Shown here: positions 1 to 12,775 of the stretch, one piece after another
Numbering within the stretch: position 1 is the stretch's first letter
How the letters are laid out: every line of letters starts with the position of its first letter
NCBI GenBank assembly: GCA_947650365.1
Contig: CANTAL010000021.1
Location: 744,001 to 808,000, forward strand
Direction: 5' to 3'
Source of the DNA: Chamaelirium japonicum
Lineage: Eukaryota; Streptophyta; Magnoliopsida; Liliales; Melanthiaceae
Length of the DNA: 64,000 bases
Notes under the pieces: generated by a model
What the model was told of the DNA's origin: nothing
Seen by the model: the letters and a program-made list of their open reading frames with translations, nothing else
The model's database searches: none
Position numbers and translations under genes: made by a program

Positions 1-3000
1 GTCTTCATTTCTCTCTCCGTTTCTTATGACTGGTCGGTTGGGCTCGATATATTTGTACTGATAACATATTGTGAGATAGGAGAAAGAGAGAGCCGTCTAA
101 CATGCCCCACCCTAAAGGGGTCATACATTATTTATATGGTAAGTTTTATGAGATGGGAGAATGAGAGAGCCATCAAATATGCCCTACCCTAAACAGGTCG
201 TATAAATATTGAGAAGTAGAGATTTAGAATTTAGATTCCTTCTTACTTTACACCTGTACCCATGGCCAATAGACTAGAGCAGGACTTCTTCTCTCTTTGT
301 TTATCTCTCCGTTCTATTCTCTCTTCTTCTTTCTCTTCTGTTTTTGTTTCTCTCTCTGTTTTTTTCACAATCATATACTTGTTAAATAACATAGAGTAGG
401 ACTTCTTCTCTCTTCTCTCTTTATTTATCCCTCTATTCTCTTATCTCTTCTCATAACACGATATCAATACGAACATGTCGAGCCCAGCGGACCAGTCATA
501 AGGAAATAGAGAAAGAAACGAAGAGAGAAGAGAGAGAAGAAGAGAAAAGAGAATGAAGAGATAAACGAAGAGAGAAGAGAGAAGAGAGAAGAGGTCATAC
601 TCCAGTCCATTGGCCATGAGTATAGCTATAAAGTAAGAAGGAATCTAAATTCTAAAACTCCACTTTGCAATATTTATACGATCGTTTTAGGGTGAGGCAT
701 ATTTGACGGCTCTCTCTTTCTCCCATCTCACAACACGTTATCAGCACGAACATGTCGATCCCAACCGACCAGTCATAAGAAAAGGAAAAGAGAAACAAAG
801 ACAAAAGAGAGAAGAAAAGAGAAGAGAATGGAGAGATGAATAAAGATAGAAGGGAGATGAAGTCCTACTCCAGTCAAAAACTCTATAGAAGAGAGAAGAG
901 AAAAGAGAATAGAACAGAGAGATAAATAAAGAGAGAAGAGAGAAAAAGTACTGCTCCAATCCATTGGCCACAGGTATAGGTATGAAGTAAGAAGAAATCT
1001 AAATTCAAAAACTCCACTTCTGTCTTTGTTTCTCTCTCCATTTTCTTGGGATAGGTCAATTGGGCTTGACATATTCGTGCTGATAACGTGTTTCGAGATA
1101 GGACAAAGAGATACCCGTCAAACATGCCCCACCATAAAGGGGTCGTATAAATATTGAGAACTAGAGTTTTAGAATTTAGATTCCTACTAACTTCGCACTT
1201 ATACTCGTGGCCAATGGACTGGAGTAGGGCTTCTTCTCTCTTCTCTCTTTATTTATCTCTTTGTTCTCTTCTCTATTCTTCTCTCTCTTCTGTCTTTGTT
1301 TCTCTCTCCATTTTTTTGCAACTGGTCGGTCGGGCTCGACATGTTCATGCTGATAACGTGTTGTGAGAAGAGAGAAAAAGAGAGAATAGAGATGAAGTCA
1401 AAAACTCCACTTCTTAATAATATAATTAAATATCCATATTCTCTTCTCGCTTCTCCTATGGATTAGGGTTTTCTATAGATTGCTTAGGCCCTAAGTAAGC
1501 TTACCCTATAAATAATATACGATCCTTTTAGGGTGGGTCACATTTGACGGCTCTCTCTTTCTCCCATCTCATAACACGTTATCAGTACGAACATGTCGAG
1601 CCCAACCGACCAGTCGCAAGAAAACAGAGAGAGAAATGAAGACAAAAACGAGAGAAGAGAATAGAGATATAAACGAAGATAGAAGAGAGAAAAAGACCTA
1701 CTCCAGTCCATTGGCCACGGGTATAGGAATGAAGTAAGAAGGAATCTAAATTCTAAAACTCCACTTCTTAATAATATAATTAAATCTCACTATTCTCTTC
1801 TCTTTTTTCCCATAGATTAGGGTTTCTCATAGATTGCTTAGGCCCTAAGTAAGCGTACCCTATAAATAATATACAACCCCTTTAGGGTGGAGCACGTTTG
1901 ATGGTGTTCACTTTCTTCTATCTCATAATACATTATCAGCACGAATATGTCGAGCCCAACCGACCAATTACAAGAAAACGGAGAGAGACATGAAGACAAA
2001 AGAGAGAGATAAAAAGAGAAGAGAACGAAGAGATAAACAAAGAGAGAAGAGAGAAGAAGTCCTACTCCAATCCATTGGCCACAAGTATAGGTGTGAAGTA
2101 AGAAGGAATCTAAATTCCAAAACTCCACAGAAGAGAGAGAAGTAGAGAGAAGAGAATAGATAGGTAAATAAAGAGAGAAAAGAGAAGAATTCCTACTCTA
2201 GTCTATTGGTCATGAGTATAAGTGTGAAGTAAGAAGGAATCTAAATTCCAAAACTCCACTTCTGTCTTCGTTTCTCTCTCTATTTTCTTACGATTGGTCG
2301 GATGGGTTCGACATGTTCGTGCTGATAACGTGTTGTGAGATGGGAGAAAGAGAAAGTCGTCAAACATGACCTACCCTAAAGGGGTCGTATATTATTTATA
2401 GGGTAAGCTTACTTAGGGCCTAAGCAATCTATGAGAAACCCAAATCTATGGGAGAAGATTGAAGAAAACGGAGAAATAAACGAAGATAGAAGAGAGAAGA
2501 AGTCCTGCTCCAGTCCATTGGCTACAGGTATAGGTGTAAAGTTAGAAGGAATCTATATTCCAAAACACCACTTTTGTCTTCATTTTTCTCTCTATTTTTT
2601 TATGACTGGTCTGCTGGGCTTGACATGTTCGTGCTGATAATGTGTTGTGAGATGGGAGAAAGAGAGAGCCGTCAAACATTCCCAACCCTAAGAGGGTCGT
2701 ATATTATTTAAAAGGTAAGATTACTTAAGGTCTAAGCAATCTATAGGAAACCCTAATCCATATGAGAGATAAAAAAAAGAACAAAGAGATTTAATTATAT
2801 TATTGATAAATAGAGTTTTGGAATTTAGGTTCCTTCTTACTTCGTACCAATACCCGTGGTAAATGGACATAAGCAGGACTTCTTCTCTCTTCGTTTATCT
2901 CTCTGTTCTCTTCTCTCTTTATTTATCTCTCTATTCTCTTCTCTCTTCTCACAACATGTGATCAGCATGAACATGTCAACCCCAACCGACCAGTCGCAAA

Positions 3001-6000
3001 AAAATAGAGAGAGAAACAAAGAGAGAAGAGAGAAAAGAACGGAGAGAACAGAGAGATAAATGATGTGAGAAGAGAGAAGAGAGAAGAAGACCTACTCCAG
3101 TGCATTAGCCACGGGTATAGGTGTGATGTAAAAAGGAATCTAAAATCCAAAACTCCACTTCTCAATATTTATACGATCCCTTTAAGGTAGGGCATGTTTG
3201 ACGGCTCTCTTTTTTACTCATCCCACAACACGTTATCAGCACGATCATTTTGAGCTCAACCAACCAGTCACAAGAAAACGGATAGATAAACAAAGACAGA
3301 AGAGATAGAAGAAGAAAGAAGAGATCAGAGAGAAGAGAGAAGAAGTCCAGCTCTATTCCATTGGCCACGGGTATAGATATAAAGTCAGAAAAATTCTGAC
3401 AATGTGTTGTAAGATGAGAGAAAGAGAGAGCCGTCAAACATGCCCCATCCAAAAGGGGTCGTATATTATTTATGGTGTAAGCTTACTTAGGGCCTAAGCA
3501 ATCTATGGGAAACCCTAATCCATAGGAGAAGAGAGAAGAGAACGGAGAGATTATAACTATATTATTGAGAATTGGAGTTTTAGAATTTAGATTCCTTCTC
3601 ACTTCATACCTATACCCATGGCGAATGGATGTGAGCAGGACTTCTTCTCGATCTCTTCGTTTATCTTTCTATTCTCTTCTCTCTTTTTCTCTCTTCTCAA
3701 AACATGTTATTAGCACGAACATGTCGAGCCCTGCCGACTAGTCACAAGAAAAGGAAGATAAAAACGAAGATAGAAGAGAGAGAGAAACAAAGAAAGAAGA
3801 GAGAGAAGAAGAGGGAATAAACGAAGAAAGAAGAAAGAAGAAGTCTTGGTCCAGTCCATTGACCACGGGTAAAGGTATGAAGTAGGAAGGAATGTAAATT
3901 CCAAAACTCCACAGAAGATTAAAAAGAAGAGAGAAGAGAACAGATAGATAAATAAAGAGAGAAGAGAGAAGAAAACCTACTCTAGTTCATTATCCACCGT
4001 CAGATCTTTCTTTTGGAATAGGGTTTCTCATAGATTGCTTAAGCCCTAGTAAGCTTACCGTATAAATAATATAAAGGGTGGGGCACATATGACGGCTCTC
4101 TCTTTATCCCATCTTACAACATGTTATCAGTATGAACATATCGAGCCCAACCATTAAATAATTCATTTATCTCTCCCTTCTTTTCTCTCTTCTCTCTTCT
4201 CATAACATATTATCAGTATAAACATGTCAAGCCCAGTCGACCAGTCACAAGAAAACAGAGAGAGAAATTAAGACAAAAGAGAAAGAAGAAGAGAAAAGAG
4301 AATGAAGAGATAAACAAATAGAGAAGAGAGAAGAAGTCTTGCTCCAGACCATTGGTCATGGGTATAGCTGTGAAGTAAGAAGGACTCTAAATTTCAAAAC
4401 TCCACTTCTTAATATTTATACGACCCCTTTAGGGTGGGGCATATTTAATGGCTCTCTCTCTCTCCCATTTCACAACACGTTATCAGCACGAACATGTTGA
4501 TCCCAGCCGATAAGTCACAAGAAAATAAAGAGAGAAACAAAGATAGAATAGAGAAGAGAACAAAGAGATAAACGATGATAGAAGGAAGAAAAAGTTCTGC
4601 TCTAGTTCAAAACTCCATAGAAGAGAGAGAAGAAAAGAAAAGAGAACAGAGAGATAAATAAAGAAAGAAGAGAGAAGAAGTCCTGCTCCAGTCTATTAGC
4701 CACGGGTATAGGTGTGAAGTAAGAAGAAATCTAAAATCAAAAACTCTACTTCTGCCTTTGTTTCTCTCTCTATTTTATTACGACTGGTCGGCTGGGCTCG
4801 ACATGTTCATGCTAATAATGTGTTATGAGATAGGACAAAGAGAGACCCGTTAAACGTGCCCCACCATAAAGGGGTCGTATAAATATTGAGAAGTAAAGTT
4901 TTAGAATTTAGATTCCTTCTTAATTTACACCTATACCCGTGGCCAATGGACTAGAGCAGGGCTTCTTCTCTTTTTATTTATCTCTCCATTCTCTTCTCTT
5001 TTTTTCTCTCTCTTCATCTTTGTTTCTCTCTCTGTTTTCTTGCGACAGGTCAGCTGGGCTCGACATGTTCGTACTGATAATGTGTCGTGAGAAGAGAAAA
5101 GAAGAAAAAAGAGAATGCAGAGATAAACAAAGAGAGAATAGAGAAGAAGTCCTGCTCTAGTCTATTCATCACGAGTATAAGTATAAAGTAAAAAGGAATA
5201 TAAATTCATAAACTCCACTTCTCAATAATATAATTAAATCTCCCTGTTCTCTTCTTTCTTCTTCTATGGATTTGGGTTTCCCATAGATTGCTTAGGCCCT
5301 AAGTAAGCTTACCCTATAAATAATATATGACCCCTTTAGGGTGGGGCACGTTTGATGGCTCACTCTTTGTCCCATCTCATAATACGTTATCAGCACAAAC
5401 ATGTCGAGCCCTACCGACCAGTCGTAAGAAAACGGAGAGAGAAATGAAGATAGAGGAGAGAGAAGAAGAGAGAAAAGAACAGAGATATACATGATGATAG
5501 AAAGGAGAATAAGTCCTACTCCAGTCCATTAGTCACGGGCATATGTGTGAAGTAAGAAGGAATCTAAATTCCAAAACTCCACAGAAGAGAGAGAAGAAGA
5601 GAGAAGAGAATAAAGAGATAAATAAAGAGAGAAAATAGAAGAAGTCCTACTCCAGTCCATTGGCCACAGATATTGATGTAAAGTAAGAAGGAATCTAAAT
5701 TCTAAAACGACACTTCTGTCTTCGTTTCTCTATCCGTTTTCATACGACTGGTCAGATGGGCTCGATATTTTTATGCAACGTATTGTGATATGGGAGAAAG
5801 AGAAAGCCGTCAAACATGCCCCACCCTAAAGGGGTCGTATATTATTTATAGGGTAAGCTTACTTAGGGCCTAAGTAATCTATGTGAAACCCTAATCTATG
5901 GGAGAAGATAAAAGAGAACGAAGAAATAAACAAAGAGAGAAGAGAGAATAAATCCTTCTCCACTCCATTAGCCACGGGTATAGGTGTGAAGTTAGAAGGA

Positions 6001-6974
6001 TTCTAAATTCTAAAACTCCACTTCTGTCTTTGTTTCTCTCTCTGTTTTCTTGCTACTGGTCGGCTGGGCTCGATATGTTCGTACTGATAATGTGTTGTGC
6101 GATAGGAGAAAGAGAGAGCCATCAAACGTTCCCCACCCCAAGGGGGTCGTATATTATTTATATGGTTAGATTACTTAGGGCCTAAACAATCTATTGGAAA
6201 CCATAATCTATATAAGAGATCAAGCAGAGAACAGAGAGATTTAATTATATTATTGAGAAATAGAGTTTTAAAATATAGGTTCCTTCTTACTTTCTACCTA
6301 TACTCGTGGTAAATGGATATGAACAGGACTTCTCTCTTCGTTTATCTCTCCGTTCTCTTCTCTCTTCTTTTCTCTTCTTATAACACATTATCAGTATAAA
6401 CATGTCGACCCCAACTGACCAGTCACAAAAAAACAGAGAGAGAAACGAACACAGAAGAGAGAAAAGAAGAGAAAAAAGAACAGAGAGAACTGAGAGATAA
6501 ATGAAGAGAGAAGAGAGAAAAAGACCTGCTTCAGTACATTGGCCACGGGTATAGGTGTGAAGTAGGAAGGAATCTAAAGTCCAAAACTCCACTTCTTATG
6601 AGAAGTGGAGTTTTGGAATTTAGATTCCTTCTTACTTTACACCTATACCCGTGGCCAATGGACTGGAGCAGGACTTCTTCTCTCTTTGTTTATTACTCTG
6701 TTTTCTTCTCTTTTCTTTTCTCTCTTCTGTCTTCATTTCACTCTTCATTTTCTTATGACTGGTCGGCTGGGCTCGATATATTTGTGCTGATAATGTGTTG
6801 TGAAATGGGAAAAAGAAAGAGTCGTCAAACATGCCCTATCCTTATCGGGTCGTATATTATTTATAGGGTAAGCTTACTTAGGGCCTAAGTAATCTATGGG
6901 AAAGGGGTCGTATATTATTTATAGGGTAAGCTTACTTAGGGCCTAATAATCTATGGGAACCCCTAATCCATGGG
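1..6974. repeat. P-repeat mosaic, block 1
   Basis: This block holds about 22 degenerate copies of one repeat family, here called the P-repeat, in both orientations. On its GA-rich strand a unit reads: a TTAGGGTTT-type motif, TTAGGCCCTAAG, TAAGCTTA, TATAAATA, CCCCTTTAGGGTGGGG, ACACGTTATCAGCACGA, ATGTCGAGCCC, a 100-200 bp GA-rich tract, then a block including CCATTGGCC and GGAATCTAAATTCC. GA-strand copies can be anchored near 731, 1575, 1928, 3229, 4478, 5383 and 6385. Inverted copies lie near 1077, 1347, 2320, 2630, 4810, 5070, 6080 and 6785. Short reading frames here follow the purine/pyrimidine bias and are not credible genes. I cannot assign the family. It looks most like the promoter-to-leader part of an LTR element, or a satellite derived from one. 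Confidence 0.75.
5266..5580 (+). repeat. representative complete P-repeat unit
   Basis: This copy shows the unit layout clearly. TATAAATA lies at 5315-5322 after the TTAGGCCCTAAG and TAAGCTTA motifs. A leader with a CCCCTTTAGGGTGGGG block and a CGTTATCAGCAC motif follows, and an ATG at 5401 opens a short Ser/Pro-start, Arg/Glu-rich frame. The GA-rich tail ends in the conserved TCTAAATTCC block at about 5570. The distance from TATA to ATG is about 86 nt, which would leave a leader of roughly 55 nt. An LTR R/U5 region next to a primer-binding site would look the same. Confidence 0.55.
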
Positions 6975-7945
6975 AGAGGACCGACGATGGATAGCCATCC
7001 CATCGAACGATCTTATAATATTTGTAATGCTTTAAATATTTTTAAAGAAAAATATAAATTATTTTTAAATTAAAAAATTTGGGTGTACCTCATTTTCCTT
7101 CTTTATTTCTTATTATTTAATTAATTTAATTAGATTAATAAATTAAATTATTAAATAATTATATAATTAAATAAATATATATTTATCCATATAAATAAAC
7201 AACTAAATTATTTAAATAATTTATTTTTATATAAATATTAAAATAAATAAATATTTATTTGTTTATTTAAAAAATTATTAAGTTATTTAAAAAATATTGT
7301 ATTATTTATATATTCAAATAATTAACTAATTATTTAAATAACAAGTAAATAATTATTAAATTATTTTTTATTTTATTACTTAGTTAAATAATTAATTTTT
7401 TTATTAATTTTAATTAAAATTTCTTAAATTAATAAAATAATTATTTAATTATTTAATTATATAATAATTTATTTCATTATTATTTATTTATCTATAAAAT
7501 TATTTAATAATAAAATTATTTATTTGATTTTGTAAATAATCTATTTAATATATTTCTTCACTAAATAAGTTTTTAAATATTTAAAAAATAGACTAATTTT
7601 TTAATTATTTAATCATAAAATAATATTTTAAGAAATACAAATTAAAATAAATAAATTATAAATAAGTATATAATAAAACTATTATTTCTTTATTTTATAA
7701 TTTATATAATTAAATAGTTACCTAATTTAAATATTTAATAATTTAATAATAATAATAAATAAATAAATTTAATTAAATAACTATATAATTAAATAAGTAA
7801 ATAAATTAATTATTTTATTAAAAAATTAATTATTAAATTATTTAAATTATTAAAATATTTAATAATTAAATAAATTATTAATTTAATTAAAAAAGTTTTA
7901 GTAACATTACTATGATAATCATAATAACGTTGACATAATACTATT
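6975..7945 (+). repeat. AT-rich module, full copy 1
   Basis: This is a stretch of nearly pure A/T built from TTAAATAATTAAATAA-like words. The left edge is a non-AT motif, CCGACGATGGATAGCCATCC followed by ATCGAACGATCT. The right edge is ATGATAATCATAATAACGTTG followed by GATAATACTATTGAGAAGTGGAG, which leads into a P-repeat. The same edges recur at about 59815-60725 (same orientation), 25020-25850 (inverted), and in truncated copies at 12380-12775 and 62815-63325. The conserved edges make it a defined repeat module rather than random AT-rich DNA. No coding capacity is seen. Confidence 0.7.
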
Positions 7946-8654
7946 GAGAAGTGGAGTTTTGGAATTTAGATTCCTTCTTACTTCACACCTTTACCCGTGG
8001 CTGATAGATTTGAGCTGGACTTCTTCTCTCTTCATTTATCTCTCTATTCTCTTCTCTCTTCTATGAAGTTTTGGAATTTAGATTCCTTCTTATTTCACAC
8101 CTATACATATGGCCAATGGACTGGAGTAGAACTTGTTCTCTCTTCTCTCTATATTTATTGATCTCTTCGTTCTCTTCTATCGTCTTTTCTCTTTTCTGTC
8201 TTCGTTTTCCTCTCTATTTTCTTGTGACTGGTCGGTTGGCCACGAAATATTCATGCTGATAATATATTATAAGATAGGAGAAAGAAAGAGCCATCAAACA
8301 TGCCCCACCCTAAAGGGGTCGTATATTATTTATAAAGTAAGCTTACTTAGGGCCTAAGCAATCTATAGGAAACCCTAATCTATAGGAGAAGAGATAAGAG
8401 AATGGTGAGATTTAATTATATTATTCAGAAGTGGAGTTTTGGAATATTGATTCCTTCTTACTTAACAACTATACCCGTGGCGAATGGACTAGAGTAAGAC
8501 TTCTTCTCTCTTATCTCTTCATTTATCTCTCCGTTCTCTTCTCTCTCCTTCTCTCTTCTTCTCTCTCTTCTGTCTTCATTTCTTTCTTCGTTCTTTTATG
8601 ACTGGTCCATTGGGCTCGACATGTTCGTGCTGATAACGTGTTGTGAGATGGGAG
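7946..8654 (-). repeat. P-repeat units (CT-rich on the + strand)
   Basis: Two or more P-repeat units in the inverted orientation, with their GATAA-type anchors near 8255 and 8630. They follow directly on the AT module. No gene is seen. Confidence 0.65.
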
Positions 8655-10070
8655 AATGCGTATTTATTTTATTTATTTTAATTAATATTTCTTTAAATAT
8701 TTTAAAGTATATTATTTCTTTAAATATTTAAATAGTATCATTTCAATATTATTATTTAAATATTTAATTATAAAACATTATATATTTATTAAAAAATTTA
8801 TATAAATTTATAAGTACAAAAAATATTTTATTTCTCTTCTTCTCTCTTCATTTATCTCTCCGTTCTCTTCTCTCTTCTGTCTTCGTTTCTTGCACCATTT
8901 TCTTGTGACTGGTCGGCTAGGCTCGACATGTTCGTGCTAATAATATGTTGTAAGAAGAGAGAAGAAGAGAGGAGAATGGAAAGAACAATGAAGAGAGAAA
9001 AGAGAAGAAGTCTTACTCCAGTCCATTCACCACGGGTATAGGAGTGAAGTAAGAAGGAATCTAAGTTCCAAAACTCCACTTCTCAATAATATAATTAAAT
9101 ATCTCTGTTCTCTTCCCTATTCTCCCATGGATTAGGGTTTCCCATAGATTGCTTAGGCCCTAAGTAAGCTTACCTTATAAATAAATATGATCCAATTATA
9201 GTGGGGCATGTTTGATGGCTCTTTCTTTCTCCCATCTCATAACTCATTTTCAGTATGAACATGTCGAGCCCAGCCGACCAGTGTAAGAAAACGAAGAGAG
9301 AAACAAAGATAGAAAAGAGAGAAGAAAAGAGAAGAGAATATAAAGATAAACAAAGAGAAAAGAGAAAAGAAGTCCTGCTCTAGTCCATTCGCCATGGGTA
9401 TAAGTGTGAAGCAAGAAGGAATCTAAATTCCAAAACTTCACTTCTCAATAGCATCATCTCAAAGTTATTATGATTATCATAGTAAATTCAAAAAGTCTCT
9501 TCATTTTAATTAAATAATTAATTTAATTAAAAAAATTATAGTAACATTATTAATATGAAAAGAGAAGAAATCCTGCTCCAATCCATTGGCCATGGGTATA
9601 CGTATGAAGTAAGAAGGAATCTAAATTACAAAACTCTACTTCTCAATAATTTTATGACCCTTTTAGGGTGTGGCATGTTTGATGGCTCTCTCTTTCTTCC
9701 ACCTCACAATACGTTATCAGAATGAACATATTGAGCCCAGCCTACCAGTCAAGTGAAAACGGAAAGAGAAACGAACACAGAAGAGAGAAAAGAAAAGAGA
9801 AGAGAAAACGGAGAGAGAAATAAAGACAGAAAAGAGAAAAGAAGAGAGAAGAGAATCAAGAAATAAATGAAGAGAGAAGAAGTCCTGCTCTAGTCCATTA
9901 ACCATGAGTATAGGTGTGAAGTAAGATGGAATCTAAATTTAAAAACTCAACTTCTCAATATTTATACGACCCCTTTAGGGTGGTACATATTTAACGGCTC
10001 TCTCTTTCTCCTATCTCACAACACGTTATTAGTATGAACATATCGAGCCTAGCCGATCAGTTATAAGAAA
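8430..10070. repeat. segmental duplication, copy 1 (partner 43010-44404 plus 59079-59330)
   Basis: This P-repeat segment, including two small AT inserts at about 8655-8830 and 9450-9555, is collinear with 43010-44404 at an offset of about 34,580-34,587. Shared rare variants include ACTGGTCCATTGGGCTC (partner ACTGTTCCATT...), CTTCCACCTCACAATAC, and CCTACCAGTCAAGTGAAAAC. The match resumes at 59079 on the far side of element C, so the partner was split by that insertion. Confidence 0.7.
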
Positions 10071-11560
10071 ATAGAGATAAAGAAAAAATAGAAGAGAGAG
10101 ACCAAGATAGAAGAGAACGGAGAGATAAACGAAGAGAAAAGAGAGAAGAAGTCCTACTACAGTCCATTGGCCACGAGTCTAGGTATGAAGTAAGAAGTAA
10201 TCTAAATTCCAAAACTCCACTTCTCAATAATATAATTAAATCTCTCTATTCTCTTATCTCTTCTCCCATAGATTAGGGTTTCCATAGACTGCTTAGACCC
10301 TAAGTAAGCTTACTCTATAAATAATAAATAATATCCGACCCCTTTAGGGTGGTGCATATTGATAGCTCGCTCTTTCTCCCATCTTACAACATGTTATCAG
10401 TACGAACGTGTCGAGCCCAGCTGACCAGTCGTAAGAAAACGGAGAAAGAAACAAAAACATAAGTGAAGTTTTGGATTAGAGTAGGACTTCTTCTTTCTTC
10501 TCTTTATTTATCTCTCCATTCTTATCCCTCTTCTTCTCTCTCTTCTGTTGAGTTTTTGAATTTAGATTCCTTATTACTTTACACCTATACCCGTGGCCAA
10601 TGGATTGGAGCAAGATTTCTTCTCTCTTCTCTTTTTGTTTATCTCTCCGTTCACTTCTCTTTTCTTCTTTCTCTTCTGTCTTTGTTTCTTACTCTATTTT
10701 CTTATAACTGGTCGACTGGGCTCCATATATTAGTGCTGATAACGTATTATGAGATGGGAGAAAGAGTGAGCCATCACGCGTGCCCTACCCTAAAGGGGTC
10801 GTATAAATATTAAGAAGTGGAGTTTTGGAATTTAGATTCTTTCTTACTTCACACTTATACCCATGACCAATGGATTGGAGCAGGACTTTTTTTCTCTTCT
10901 CTCTTCGTTTACCTCTTCGTTCTCTTCTATCTTTTTCTTTTTCTTTTATCTTTGTTTCTCTCTTCGTTTTCTTGTGACTAGTCGGTTGGGCTCAATATGT
11001 TCGTGCTGATAACGTGTTGTGAGAAAAGAGAAGAGTACCTAAATAAATTAATATAAACCTTTCTAGTTTTAATAATTAAATAGAAGTATGTCCTTATCTT
11101 CTCTCTCTTCTGTGGAGTTTTGGAATTAAGATTCCTTATTTCTTCACACCTATACTTGTGGCCAATGGACTGGAGAAATACTTCTTCTCTCTTCTCTCTT
11201 CGTTAATCTCTACGTTCTCTTCTCGATTCTACTCTCTCTTCTCCATTCTCTGTTCTTTTCTCTCTTCTTCTCTCTTCTATGGAGTTTTGGAATTTAGATT
11301 CCTTCTTACTTCACACCTATACCCTTGGCCAATGGATTAGAGCAAGACTAGTTTTCCGCTTTTCTCTTCGTTTATCTCTCCATTCTTTTCTCTCTTCTAC
11401 CTAAATAATTTAATTAAATAATATAATTATTTAATTAAGGGAGAAACTAAGACAGAAAAGAAAGAAGAAGAGAGATAAATAAAGAGAGAAGAGAGAAGAA
11501 GTCCTACTCCAGTCTATTAGCCATGGGTATAGGTGTGAAGTAAGAAGGAATCTAAATTCT
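9700..11560. repeat. direct duplication, copy 1 (partner 12780-14680)
   Basis: This block is collinear with 12780-14680 at an offset of about 3,080-3,108. Diagnostic shared variants include the CCTACCAGTCA form, a second GAAAAC(G)GAGAGAGAAA tract, GGGTCTAGGT or GAGTCTAGGT in place of the usual GGGTATAGGT, AAGAAGTAATCT in place of AAGAAGGAATCT, an extra AATAAATAAT after the TATA motif, and a TACCTAAATAATTTAATTAA insert at 11398 and 14506. The P-repeat block therefore grows by duplication of multi-unit segments as well as by single units. Confidence 0.6.
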
Positions 11561-12379
11561 AAAACTACACAGAAGAGAGAAAAAAAGAGAAAAGATAACG
11601 GAGAGATTTATAAAGATATAAGTGGAGTTTTAGAATTTAGATTCCTTCTTACTTCACACCTATACCCGTGGACAATGGACTGGAGCAGGACTTTTTCTCT
11701 CTTCTCTCTTCATTTATCTCTCTATTCTCTTCTCTTTTCATCTCTCTTTTCTGTGGAGTTTTGGAATTTAGATTCCTTCTTATTTTACACCTATACCCAT
11801 GGCCAATGGACTGGAATAGGACTTCTTCTCTCTTCTCTCTGCGTTTATCTCTCCGTTCTCTTCTTTCTTCTTTGCTCTCTTCGATCTTCATTTCTCTCTC
11901 CGTTTTCTTATGACTGGTCGGTTGGGCTCGATATTTTCGTGCTGATAAAATATTATGAGGTGGAAGAAAGAAAAGAACGGAGAGATTTAATTATATTATT
12001 GAGAAGTGGAGTTTCGAAATTTAGATTCCTTTTTACTTCACACCTATACCCGTGGCCAATGGACTAGAGCAGGACTTCTTCTCTTTTCTCTCTTCGTTTA
12101 TCTCTTCGTTATCTTCTCTCTTCTTCTCTCTCTTCTGTCTTTATTTCTCTCTCCGTTTTCTTATGACTGCTCGGCTGGGCTCGATATGTTCATGCTGATA
12201 ACGTGTTATGAGATGGAAAAAAAAAAAGAGTCGTCAAACGTGTCCCACCCTAAAAGGGTCATATATTATTTATAGAGTAAACTTACTTAGGGCCTAAGCA
12301 ATCTGTGGAAAAAGGGTCGTATATTATTTATAGGGTAACCTTACTTATGGCCTAAGCAATATATAGGAAACCATAATCC

Positions 12380-12775
12380 ATGGGAGAGATCAGACTATGG
12401 ATAGCCATCTCATCGAACGATCTTAGAACAGTTATAATATTTTAAAGTTTTTTAAAGAAAAATATAAATCATTTTTAAAATAAAAAATTCAGATTACCTC
12501 ATCTTCCTTTTTTACTTCCTATTAATTAATTAATTTAATTAGTTTAATAAATTAAATAATTAAATAATTAAATAAATATTTAATTATTTATATAATTAAA
12601 TAACTAAATTATTTAAATAATTTATTTATTATTTAAATATTAAAATAAATAAATATTTATTTGATTACTTCAAAAAATATTAAGTTATTTAAAAAAATAT
12701 TTTATTATTTATATATTTAAATAATTAACTAATTATTTAAATAATAAGTAAATAGTTAAATAATTTTATCTTTAT
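12380..12775 (+). repeat. AT-rich module, 3'-truncated copy
   Basis: It starts with the same left edge as the module at 6975 (GATGGATAGCCATCTCATCG, then AACGATCT) and follows it for about 390 bp. It then breaks directly into a P-repeat at about 12776, without the usual right edge. Confidence 0.65.

Noticed and set aside
2740-2760. Interstitial telomeric repeat (AAACCCTAA)
   Set aside because: Only one copy occurs per P-repeat, never a tandem TTTAGGG run. It is treated as a telo-box-like promoter motif.
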